DNA of 64,000 nucleotides from Anaerosolibacter sp. Its GTDB lineage: Bacteria; Bacillota; Clostridia; Peptostreptococcales; Thermotaleaceae. Shown here one piece after another: positions 15,888-23,365 of the stretch (position 1 is its first letter; every line of letters begins with the position of its first letter). The stretch spans positions 62,001 to 126,000 of the forward strand of contig NZ_JARBTM010000012.1 of NCBI RefSeq assembly GCF_029240175.1, written 5' to 3'. Below the pieces are notes generated by a model. The model was not told the origin of the DNA. It searched no databases and saw nothing but the letters and a program-made list of their open reading frames with translations. A program made the position numbers and the translations under genes.

Positions 15888-16985
15888 TTAATCAAACTTA
15901 TCATAATAGATTAAATTTTCAGGGATACCTTTTTTCTTCAGGGCTTCAATGGTAGACTCGATCATAGATTTACTGCCGCATAGATAAGCTTCCTTGTTTT
16001 CCCCATCTACTATATATTTGTCTATCAGATCCGTAACGCGGCCTACTTCACCGGTCCATCCATCTGCAGGTGTTGGGCGAGATAGGCACGGGGAGAAGGT
16101 GAAGTCTGAAAGCTTTTCTTCAAAGGATTTCATTTCTTCTGTCAATATCAGATCTTCCAGGGTACGAGCGCCAAAAAAGTAGGTTGCTTTTCTTGTAGTT
16201 CCCTGGGATAGCATTTGATAAAGAATAGCCCGCATCGGTGCCATACCTGTTCCTACTGCAATCAAAATCATTTCTCTATCATTATCCTGAAGATAGAAAT
16301 CTCCGTAAGGTCCGTTAAAAAGAACTTCATCACCTTCTTTTAGAAACTCATGAATATAGGTTGTACAGATGCCGTTAGGAACATATCCGATGATCAAATC
16401 GATATGGTCAGATTCATTGGTATTGGATGCAACAGAATAGGCTCTATACACTTCCTCATTATTCCCTTGGTAGATTGGAGCCTTGAGTTGAATGTATTGA
16501 CCTGGTTTGAAAGTGATCTGAAGGGGTTCAATCAGTTTTAACCGAAGGAATTTAATCGTTGGTGATAAATCTACAAGTTTTTCGACAAGGCCTCGGAATT
16601 CCTTCACATTGAATAACTCTTCAGGAATTTGAATTTTCATGTTTTCTTTTACTTTGCATTGACAGGATAATCGCACATTATTTTTCATTTCCTGAGCTGA
16701 TAAATAGGGCAATTCCGTTGAAAGAACAGGGCCGCCTCCTTCGATAACAGATACTTTACAATAGGCACAGCTTCCTTTCCCGCCACAGGCTGAAGGGATA
16801 AAAATTTGACTGTCCCTTAAAGACGTGAGAAGAGAATTTCCACCTTCTACAGAGACTTCTTTTTCATCATTGATGATAATTTTACACTCCCCATAATTGG
16901 CGATATAGGAATTGGCCAAAGCAAGGAGCAGCGCCAAGATGCCTGCAATGGCAGTGATGACGATTACTGTGATACCAATTGTCAT
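15888..16985 (-). CDS. nqrF: Na+-translocating NADH:quinone oxidoreductase subunit F
   Basis: NqrF is the NADH-oxidising entry subunit. The 365-residue product has an N-terminal membrane helix (about 5-27), a 2Fe-2S ferredoxin domain with CGGKGSCAYC and a further SCQC (ligands about Cys67, 73, 76, 108), an FAD domain (RAYSVAS) and an NADH domain (VGTGMAPMRA). I start at ATG 16985, because TAGGAGGTG lies just upstream and overlaps the GTG alternative at 16994. It is the last gene of a tight five-gene operon. NqrF is specific to NQR; Rnf complexes lack it and use RnfB/RnfC instead, so this operon is NQR-type. Confidence 0.95.
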   Translation of the reverse strand: MTIGITVIVITAIAGILALLLALANSYIANYGECKIIINDEKEVSVEGGNSLLTSLRDSQIFIPSACGGKGSCAYCKVSVIEGGGPVLSTELPYLSAQEMKNNVRLSCQCKVKENMKIQIPEELFNVKEFRGLVEKLVDLSPTIKFLRLKLIEPLQITFKPGQYIQLKAPIYQGNNEEVYRAYSVASNTNESDHIDLIIGYVPNGICTTYIHEFLKEGDEVLFNGPYGDFYLQDNDREMILIAVGTGMAPMRAILYQMLSQGTTRKATYFFGARTLEDLILTEEMKSFEEKLSDFTFSPCLSRPTPADGWTGEVGRVTDLIDKYIVDGENKEAYLCGSKSMIESTIEALKKKGIPENLIYYDKFD

Positions 16986-16997
16986 GGCAAACACCTC

Positions 16998-17588
16998 CTA
17001 CTGTATTTGTACAATTCCTGAAAAACCAGTAAAAGCAAGGGCCATCAAGCCAATGATAATGAGTGTAATTCCTGGACCTTCAAGCCCTTTTGGTATCCTA
17101 TTCTTTTTAATCTTCTGCCGGATACCAGCTAGAGCGAGAATGGCTAATGTCCAGCCTAACCCAGAACCTAAACCAAAAGCCACCGATTGCAAGAAACTAT
17201 ACTCTCGAATAACCATAAAAAGTGATACCCCTAGAATGGCACAATTCACAGTGATTAATGGAAGGAATATACCCAATGCATAATATAAATTCGGCATATA
17301 TCGTTCTAAGACCATCTCGACTAGCTGAACAAAGGCAGCAATGACAATGATAAAGACGATAAACCTCATGTATTCTAGGTGTAATGGAATCAGTACATAA
17401 TGATATACCAAATAATTGAGTATCGTAGTAGCTGTAATGACGAAGGTTACTGCCTGGCCAAGGCCTAAAGAGGTATTGATTTCCTTGGATACCGCAATGA
17501 AAGAGCACATACCTAGAAAGTTTGAAAAAATCATGTTGTTTGTAAATATTGCAGCAAACAGTATAACAATAGGATTGATTTCTATCAT
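16998..17588 (-). CDS. nqrE: Na+-NQR subunit E
   Basis: This 196-residue integral membrane protein has about six helices. It is homologous to RnfA. The conserved cysteines that bind intramembrane iron with NqrD are present: NFLGMCSF (about Cys27) and TVNCAILG (about Cys118). The ATG overlaps the stop of nqrD by four bases (ATGA), so the two are translationally coupled, as expected for partners forming one pseudo-symmetric pair. It ends FTGFSGIVQIQ, and nqrF follows after 12 bases. Confidence 0.94.
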   Translation of the reverse strand: MIEINPIVILFAAIFTNNMIFSNFLGMCSFIAVSKEINTSLGLGQAVTFVITATTILNYLVYHYVLIPLHLEYMRFIVFIIVIAAFVQLVEMVLERYMPNLYYALGIFLPLITVNCAILGVSLFMVIREYSFLQSVAFGLGSGLGWTLAILALAGIRQKIKKNRIPKGLEGPGITLIIIGLMALAFTGFSGIVQIQ

Positions 17589-18205
17589 GATGTTGCACCT
17601 TCTTTCTGTTTCTCATCATCAGGAGATAGGTTACGGGCCACCCAAATGACTATAGCCAACATAAAGAAAGCTCCTGGCGGCATAATCATAAGGGTCCATT
17701 TCGTCCACCAGCTGCCAAGAAGTGGGTAACCGAATAATGTACCAAACCCCATAAGCTCTCTGAAAAATGCGATTACGAGAAGAATAAACGAATAGCCAAT
17801 ACCAGATGCTATACCATCAAGAAAGGAAACCAGTGGTTTATTATTTTGAGCAAAGGCTTCACACCTGCCCATAATAATACAGTTTGTGATAATCAATCCC
17901 ACATATGGGCCTAAGGCTTCACTCATGGAGGGATAATAGGCTTTTAGGACGATATCCACGATAATTACATAGGAGGAGATGATTAGGGTCTGAACCATCA
18001 TACGGATATGCTTTGGTGTATATTGACGAATAAGAGAAACGGTTAAGCTAGAGAAAGAAGTCACAAATATAAGACCTATGCCCATGACCAGAGAATTCAG
18101 CATTAAATTGGTAACGGCAAGGGCAGAGCAAATACCTAAAATCTGGCGAAAAATTGGATTGTCCTTCCAAAATCCTTCTAAAAATATTTTTTTTGTATTG
18201 CCCAT
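17585..18205 (-). CDS. nqrD: Na+-NQR subunit D
   Basis: This 206-residue membrane protein (RnfE/NqrD family) with about six helices carries LGICSALAVT and ITNCIIMGRCEAFA, the two cysteine motifs contributing to the intramembrane iron site shared with NqrE. It starts at ATG 18205, three bases after the end of nqrC. The tail is charged (SPDDEKQKEGATS). Its place in the B-C-D-E-F order and its length fit the family. Confidence 0.94.
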   Translation of the reverse strand: MGNTKKIFLEGFWKDNPIFRQILGICSALAVTNLMLNSLVMGIGLIFVTSFSSLTVSLIRQYTPKHIRMMVQTLIISSYVIIVDIVLKAYYPSMSEALGPYVGLIITNCIIMGRCEAFAQNNKPLVSFLDGIASGIGYSFILLVIAFFRELMGFGTLFGYPLLGSWWTKWTLMIMPPGAFFMLAIVIWVARNLSPDDEKQKEGATS

Positions 18206-18208
18206 GGA

Positions 18209-18811
18209 TTATTTGCCCCCTTTCTTAAGCTCTAAAAATTCAATCAGACTGTCGTTCACAATATTCAATACTGCTTTTGAGGTGAGGGTAGCCCCTGCAA
18301 TGGCATCGACAGTACCATTAGGTGATGGTCTATACAGGACATAGGGTGATGAATTATTTAACTCAATATTTCGGAACTGCTCTTTAAACCAGTTCTCATC
18401 TATTCGGCCGCCTAGACCGGGGGTTTCAGAATGGGCTAGAAAATCAATGCCTAGAATATTATTTAGATCCTTATTCACAGCAACAATACCTTGTATGTTA
18501 CCCCATAGACCTGGACCTTCCATTTCTGTAGCATATCCTATCAGCTGGTTGTTGATATGCCCTTCGTAGATAAGCATAGATCCTTGCTTTGATTCTTTGA
18601 TGTGGGTGTCGTAAAGGGCATTGATCTCATCTGTTTTCATAGTATCGTCAAAAGGTATATTAAAAGCATACAGCAGCTTCTTTTGATGTTTGATGATTTG
18701 ATTTCCTTGAACAGCAGCGATCGTACTTTGATTTAAAGCAGACAAAGCCAAAGTAAAGATAGCTGTGACAATCATCATAAAGAAAACCGAATATAGGCTG
18801 CCTTTTTTCAT
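18209..18811 (-). CDS. nqrC: Na+-NQR subunit C
   Basis: The 200-residue product has one N-terminal membrane helix and an extracytoplasmic FMN-binding domain. The flavin attachment motif is visible as AGATLTSKAV (covalent FMN on the second Thr of the S/AGAT-T pattern), and ETPGLGGRI precedes it. RnfG is the Rnf counterpart. The length is nearer to RnfG (about 200) than to classical NqrC (about 255). The start overlaps the end of nqrB by four bases. Confidence 0.92.
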   Translation of the reverse strand: MKKGSLYSVFFMMIVTAIFTLALSALNQSTIAAVQGNQIIKHQKKLLYAFNIPFDDTMKTDEINALYDTHIKESKQGSMLIYEGHINNQLIGYATEMEGPGLWGNIQGIVAVNKDLNNILGIDFLAHSETPGLGGRIDENWFKEQFRNIELNNSSPYVLYRPSPNGTVDAIAGATLTSKAVLNIVNDSLIEFLELKKGGK

Positions 18812-19767
18812 GCAGTCACCTTCTTTCGATTGCTTTTATAAAGCTTGACACCTTCATCAATAAGGGGGGCAAAGGTATTCCCGATAAGTATGGCGAACAT
18901 AATACCGCCGGCAAATAGGGCATAACCCCTGATAATAACGGTAACGATACCGATGAGGATGCCATAAATCCATCGACCTTCCTTGGTCATAGGAGATGAA
19001 ATAGGATCGGTTGCCATGAAAACCGCACCAAACAGTAAACCCCCAGAAAGCAAACCAAACAATGGGTTAGGTACAGTGGGTGCACCGAATATGTAGAGGC
19101 TAGAACTCATAAAAAGATACCCCATAAAAACACCAGCCATTGTCTGCCATGCTGCTGACTTGGTATAGATAAGGTAGATGGCAGCGAAAATAATCAGCAA
19201 GGCACTGGTTTCACCAAGGGAGCCAGGGGTATTTCCTAAAAATAAACGGGTAAATGATTCCATTGTGGTTGTTTCTCTAAAGATTAACATAGGTGTAGAT
19301 TGGGATATGGCATCTATACTTTCTGTGAGCCATACGGTAAATCCACCTGGAAAGCCAGCGGCTGATTTTACCCAATGAATTGTTAAAGGCTCTGGAAAAC
19401 ATATATAGACAAAAGACCTAGCCACAAGGGCAGGATTAAATACATTTCTACCGAATCCGCCAAAGACCTCTTTGCCAAAAATAACGCCAAAAACAATACC
19501 CACTCCAGCAATCCAAAACGGGGTAGATGGTGGTAATGTAAGGGTGTATAACATACATGTTACAATTACTGCTTCAGAAATAGGTTTGTTGTAGCGTTTC
19601 TCAAAGAACCATTCTGCAGCAATGCCGATAGCAGTAACCCAAGCCATTAAAACCAACGCTCTGAGGCCAAAAAAATAAACAGATGCAATCACTATGGGAA
19701 TGAGACTATAAATTACTTTTCGCATAAGTTTTTGTTTCATGAACAGTGTTTTTTTAATATCGCTCAT
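18808..19767 (-). CDS. nqrB: Na+-NQR subunit B
   Basis: This 319-residue membrane protein is the main ion-channel subunit. KEVFGGFGRNVFNPALVARS is NqrB-like rather than RnfD-like, and PGSLGETSALLI holds the region where NqrB carries covalent FMN on Thr. It is shorter than classical NqrB (about 410), apparently at the N-terminus. It is the first gene of the operon: nothing upstream encodes NqrA, and about 240 bases separate it from a divergent glycosyltransferase. A good minus-strand ribosome site (AAGAGGGGAG) supports the ATG start. Confidence 0.93.
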   Translation of the reverse strand: MSDIKKTLFMKQKLMRKVIYSLIPIVIASVYFFGLRALVLMAWVTAIGIAAEWFFEKRYNKPISEAVIVTCMLYTLTLPPSTPFWIAGVGIVFGVIFGKEVFGGFGRNVFNPALVARSFVYICFPEPLTIHWVKSAAGFPGGFTVWLTESIDAISQSTPMLIFRETTTMESFTRLFLGNTPGSLGETSALLIIFAAIYLIYTKSAAWQTMAGVFMGYLFMSSSLYIFGAPTVPNPLFGLLSGGLLFGAVFMATDPISSPMTKEGRWIYGILIGIVTVIIRGYALFAGGIMFAILIGNTFAPLIDEGVKLYKSNRKKVTA

Positions 19768-20006
19768 CTAGACACTCCCCTCTTAAGATATATCTATCAA
19801 ATACCCAGTAAAACGAATATTAAAAACATTACTTTATAAAAATTGATGTGGATGTGACATCATACTACTCATAATATGCTAAATGGTAGTCATTATTGCA
19901 TAAAAGGAATGAAGAATGATAATGTTCACACTATGGGTTCCTATTACATAAAATGTTGGTAAGTGGCAAATTACATAAAAGATATTATGGAAAGGGAGCC
20001 GATAGC

Positions 20007-21125
20007 ATGAAGATTGGAATAGATGCTAGAGTAGCAAGCTGGCACATAGGGTCTGGTTTAGGAAATTATACAAGTCAAATTATTTCAAATTTAAAGTATA
20101 TAGATTCATTGAATACCTACATGCTTTTCTATCCAGAAAAAAAAGATCACTCTTTAGTAAATCTATACAGATCTACCCACGAAGATGAAAAAGAGAGAAG
20201 AGGAGATTTTTGGAAGCAAATGTATGGAACAGAATGGGATAAAGACCCGAAGGTTGATGTTTTCCATAATACAGTCAATGGCATAGGTATACCGAGTAAG
20301 GGAAGTCATAGGCTGGTCATCACACTCCATGACTTGATCCCTTATATTATGCCAGAAACAGTTGACAAACCTCATCTAGATTATGTGCTTCGGCATACTC
20401 CTGAAGCAATTTCAAGAGCCGATAAGATCATTACCGTATCCCAGCACTCAAAGAAGGATATCATGCGATACTTTAACGTACCAAAAGAAAAGGTTGAGGT
20501 GATTTATCATGCAGCAGACAAGATCTTTCAGCCTATAGATAAGGGAGAAGCGAAGAAAAAAATTACGGAAACTTATGGAATCGCGAGTCCATATATACTG
20601 TACTTAGGTGGATTCAGTCCAAGAAAAAATATTGCACGATTGATTCGGGCATTTCATATGATTTGTCATGAATTTGATGAGGACTTTAAGCTTGTGATTT
20701 TGGGAGAACCTTCCAGAACCTACGTAAATCTCAAAAAATTGACTCAAAAACTAGGCGTTGAAGATAAGGTGATCTTTACTGGATTTGTACCAACCAATGA
20801 TTTGCCTTTATTTTATAATGGATGTGCATGTTTTGTATATCCATCTTTATATGAAGGATTTGGTTTACCACCCCTTGAAGCTGCTGCTTGTGGAGTACCA
20901 GTGGTAACTTCAAAGGTTTCCTCTATACCAGAAATCATGGGGCAGAGCTGTACCTATATTGATCCCTTCGAAATCGTGGATATAGCGCAAGGAATGTATG
21001 ATACCATCATGGATCAGGAATTAAGGAGTCGATTGATTGGAAAAGGATTAGATCAAACGAAAAAGTTCTCATGGGAAAAAGCATCCTTGGAAACCCTAAG
21101 GGTTTATGATAGTCTATCCACCTAG
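20007..21125 (+). CDS. glycosyltransferase family 4 (GT-B)
   Basis: The 372-residue product has the GT4 layout: N-terminal acceptor domain beginning MKIGIDARVASWHIGSGLGN, then VSQHSKKDIMRYF, and C-terminal donor domain with YLGGFSPRKNI, VFTGFV-like VIFTGFVPTNDLPLFY and the EX7E motif in YEGFGLPPLEAAACGVPVV. It is retaining and probably uses an activated nucleotide sugar on a surface glycan. I start at ATG 20007 after AAAGGGAG; the frame extends to 19953 without a ribosome site. It is alone between the nqr promoter region and a gap with tiny ORFs. The substrate is unknown. Confidence 0.9.
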   Translation: MKIGIDARVASWHIGSGLGNYTSQIISNLKYIDSLNTYMLFYPEKKDHSLVNLYRSTHEDEKERRGDFWKQMYGTEWDKDPKVDVFHNTVNGIGIPSKGSHRLVITLHDLIPYIMPETVDKPHLDYVLRHTPEAISRADKIITVSQHSKKDIMRYFNVPKEKVEVIYHAADKIFQPIDKGEAKKKITETYGIASPYILYLGGFSPRKNIARLIRAFHMICHEFDEDFKLVILGEPSRTYVNLKKLTQKLGVEDKVIFTGFVPTNDLPLFYNGCACFVYPSLYEGFGLPPLEAAACGVPVVTSKVSSIPEIMGQSCTYIDPFEIVDIAQGMYDTIMDQELRSRLIGKGLDQTKKFSWEKASLETLRVYDSLST

Positions 21126-21281
21126 TGAATAAAAACGGATATGTTTGGTCATAATAATACGAAACAGGTGTGAATATTACACTTATATTACAAATACAGA
21201 AAATAGTTGTAATTTTTACCAGATAGGCATATAATAATCACAGGTAAAAAGAAAATTTTGGAAAAAGGAGGTCGTGTTTAA

Positions 21282-21392
21282 ATGATTAGAACTGTAAGCT
21301 ATGCCGTTGAAGTCGTCACCGCATGTTCCTGTAGAAAAACTGAATCAATTTCAAAAATTGCACGACCCATATATAGAGGTATTGTTCTGTAA
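21282..21392 (+). CDS. 36-residue peptide with Cys-x-Cys
   Basis: An ATG at 21282 is preceded by a perfect AAAAAGGAGG with 10-base spacing. The frame encodes MIRTVSYAVEVVTACSCRKT and sixteen more residues, ending RPIYRGIVL. It contains one CSC motif and a basic C-terminus. A strong hairpin terminator follows 30 bases later. The ribosome site argues that it is translated. It could be a leader peptide, a small structural peptide or a modified-peptide precursor; no modifying enzyme is adjacent, though a glycosyltransferase lies upstream. Family unknown. Confidence 0.5.
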   Translation: MIRTVSYAVEVVTACSCRKTESISKIARPIYRGIVL

Positions 21393-21421
21393 TTATGTAC
21401 TTTAACATAGAACTTTTTAAT

Positions 21422-21455
21422 GCCATGGGTAGTGTGATACTATCTATGGCTTTTT
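21422..21455 (+). terminator. terminator, first of a duplicated pair
   Basis: GCCATGGGTAGT (21422-21433) pairs with ACTATCTATGGC (21439-21450) and is followed by TTTTT. It is very similar to the terminator at 21530-21564. Confidence 0.8.
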
Positions 21456-21491
21456 GATTTCCGATTCTCATAGACTGTCAGTTAAGGAAAT

Positions 21492-21539
21492 ATGGATTGT
21501 ATTTGTTCATGTTTCGTTGAATGCATTGGAAAGCCATAG
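21492..21539 (+). CDS. possible 15-residue Cys-rich peptide
   Basis: ATG 21492 with AAGGAA upstream encodes MDCICSCFVECIGKP, with four cysteines in fifteen residues. The last codons run into the first arm of the second terminator. It is too short to trust by itself; the reason to list it is the cysteine density and the parallel with the ORF at 21282, which also precedes a near-identical terminator. Confidence 0.2.
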   Translation: MDCICSCFVECIGKP

Positions 21540-21564
21540 GTAGCGTTATGCCCTATGGCTTTTA
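21530..21564 (+). terminator. terminator, second of a duplicated pair
   Basis: AAAGCCATAGG (21530-21540) pairs with CCTATGGCTTT (21552-21562). Stem and loop sequences match those of the hairpin at 21422-21455, suggesting a tandem duplication of about 110 bases. Confidence 0.8.
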
Positions 21565-21652
21565 TTTTGCGCAGAAAGGGGAGGATCATATTGTTTAAGG
21601 TGATTACGATTTAGGTTTCAATTGGAGAAGTTGTTTATAGGGGGGTAGTAAT

Positions 21653-21913
21653 ATGGGTAGAGGAAACATAATCAAAGTAAATCCAGAAAAGATAGCTTTA
21701 ACAGATATTGTAAGAACAGGGAGGAAGAAAGCCATGTCATTTTTAAATGTAAACTTAGATATTCGTCATTTTCATATAGATATTTCTGTGAAAAAAGATG
21801 AGCAAAAAAGAAAAGAGAGAGTAAGAAGAGTCATTGAACAAGAACAGAGAATAAATCAGATCGTGGAAGAACGAAATAAACTTAACTGGCAGGTTATGAG
21901 AATCACTATGTAA
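21653..21913 (+). CDS. hypothetical protein, 86 aa, tandem paralog 1
   Basis: A highly charged, mostly helical protein (MGRGNIIKVNPEKIALTDIV). Its centre, FLNVNLDIRHFHIDISVKKDE, is the best conserved part against the next gene, followed by a basic/acidic helix (QKRKERVRRVIEQEQRINQI) and the ending NWQVMRITM. The ATG follows GGGGGGTAGTAAT. No signal or membrane segment is visible. A paralog of the same length starts 45 bases after the stop. I do not recognise the family; the helix suggests oligomerisation or nucleic-acid contact. Confidence 0.75.
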   Translation: MGRGNIIKVNPEKIALTDIVRTGRKKAMSFLNVNLDIRHFHIDISVKKDEQKRKERVRRVIEQEQRINQIVEERNKLNWQVMRITM

Positions 21914-21958
21914 GAAAGATTCGAGTTATAAGAACAGGATACTGTAGGAGGAAAGAAA

Positions 21959-22219
21959 ATGAATAGAGAAAATATGATACTAAATAATTCAAAAGAAATA
22001 GAAATTCGAGAAATAATTGAAGCAGGGAGGAATAAGCTTATGTCAGTACTAAATCTAAACTTAAACATTAGCCATTTTCATATAGATATTCGTGTAAAAC
22101 GAGATGATGAAAAAAGAAAAGAAAAGGTACGCAAATTAATTGAACATGATAAAAGGATTAAGGAAGTAATGGAAGAAAGAAATAGGATTGATGCACAATT
22201 TATGAGAATCAATATGTAA
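21959..22219 (+). CDS. hypothetical protein, 86 aa, tandem paralog 2
   Basis: This is identical in length to the preceding gene and about half identical in sequence: LNLNLNISHFHIDIRVKRDD matches LNVNLDIRHFHIDISVKKDE, and both end QxMRIxM. The ATG is preceded by GTAGGAGGAAAGAAA. The pair is a tandem duplication that has diverged substantially, so both copies are probably functional. A terminator follows immediately. No function can be assigned. Confidence 0.75.
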   Translation: MNRENMILNNSKEIEIREIIEAGRNKLMSVLNLNLNISHFHIDIRVKRDDEKRKEKVRKLIEHDKRIKEVMEERNRIDAQFMRINM

Positions 22220-22220
22220 G

Positions 22221-22246
22221 AAACAGATGGGGAGACCCATCTGTTT
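22221..22246 (+). terminator. terminator after the paralog pair
   Basis: AAACAGATGGG (22221-22231) pairs with CCCATCTGTTT (22236-22246) and is followed by TT. Confidence 0.88.
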
Positions 22247-22305
22247 TTGCAGGAAAAGATAAGAGAAAGACGAATATAAATAGAGGAAACGGAGGAGATA
22301 TTCTA

Positions 22306-23325
22306 ATGAAGAAAGTGAAGATAGCCATTGTAGGTTATGGTAATATAGGGAATCAATTCGTTAAGATTATAAAGGAAAAGGGACCAGAGATTCTTAAAAA
22401 CTATGGCTTGGATTTTCAGCTTACCGCTGTGATCGGTAGAAAAAATATGATCTATGAAGAACGGGGGGTAGATGTAGATAAGTTGTTAGCCATAGGGAAA
22501 GACCTAAGTAAGTACGAAGGAAATGTGCTCAAAATAACCAGCAGTACCGATGCTCTTGAGACCATTGAAGCAGATGTTCTTATTGAAGCAACACCAACAA
22601 ATATCGAAACCGGAGAGCCTGGATATTCCCATATAAAGAAAGCTTTTTCATTAGGTATGGATGTGGTAACCTTGAGTAAAGGTGCCCTTGTTTGTCATTA
22701 TGAAGATGTAGTCAATACCATGAATCAATACGGGCGTAATATGAAGATGAGCGGTGCAACTGCTGCTGCCCTGCCTACTATAGATATGGGTCAATATAAT
22801 CTAGCAGGAAATGAAATCCTAAAGATGCAAGGCATATTAAACGGCACTTCTAATTATATTCTATCAAGAATGCATGAAGAAGAGATTTCTTACGAAGATG
22901 CTTTGACTGAAGCACAAGAAAAAGGAATTGCCGAGAAAAATCCAAAATTGGATGTGGGTGGTTATGATACAGCATCGAAACTGGTAATTCTGGCAAACAG
23001 CTTAATGGGAACAAATTTTAGTTTAAAAGACGTGCAGATTCAAGGAATTGAAGAGGTCAGTCTAAAAGATATTAAGATGGCTAAAGCTGAAAACTGTACA
23101 ATTAAATTGGTGGGGGAAGTTGTTCGAAACGACGGACAGGCAGGGATATGGGTTGCTCCAATGAAACTAGACCACACAAATCTATTGAGTAGGACACAGT
23201 ATAAGGATAAGGGAATTGTATTTTATACCGATTTGATGGGTGCTATAGCAGTTATAGGCGGCGCATCAGACCCAAGGGCCGCGGCCGCCGCGGCACTGAA
23301 GGATATCATAAATTTATATAAATAA
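22306..23325 (+). CDS. hom: homoserine dehydrogenase
   Basis: Reduces aspartate semialdehyde to homoserine with NAD(P)H, towards threonine and methionine. The 339-residue product has the nucleotide loop VGYGNIGNQF, TLSKGALV, the catalytic region LNGTSNYILSRM and EKNPKLDVGGYDTASKLVIL. It lacks the C-terminal ACT domain found in many Firmicute enzymes (about 430 residues), so feedback control by threonine may be absent. The start follows GGAGGAGATATT. It is monocistronic. The 3' end contains a GC-rich palindromic stretch at 23276-23294 encoding RAAAAAA, unlike the surrounding AT-rich sequence. Confidence 0.93.
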   Translation: MKKVKIAIVGYGNIGNQFVKIIKEKGPEILKNYGLDFQLTAVIGRKNMIYEERGVDVDKLLAIGKDLSKYEGNVLKITSSTDALETIEADVLIEATPTNIETGEPGYSHIKKAFSLGMDVVTLSKGALVCHYEDVVNTMNQYGRNMKMSGATAAALPTIDMGQYNLAGNEILKMQGILNGTSNYILSRMHEEEISYEDALTEAQEKGIAEKNPKLDVGGYDTASKLVILANSLMGTNFSLKDVQIQGIEEVSLKDIKMAKAENCTIKLVGEVVRNDGQAGIWVAPMKLDHTNLLSRTQYKDKGIVFYTDLMGAIAVIGGASDPRAAAAAALKDIINLYK

Positions 23326-23365
23326 AAAGATGGGTGTTCCATTAAACTGGAACACCCATCTTTTT
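23324..23365. terminator. bidirectional terminator hom / gltS
   Basis: AAAAAGATGGGTGTTCCA (23324-23341) and TGGAACACCCATCTTTTT (23348-23365) are perfect complements between two convergent genes. The outer arm overlaps the gltS stop. Confidence 0.93.

Noticed and set aside
15888-19767. Rnf complex
   Set aside because: RnfB and RnfC are absent, and the last subunit is NqrF with 2Fe-2S, FAD and NADH domains, so NQR-type is the better name despite the missing NqrA.
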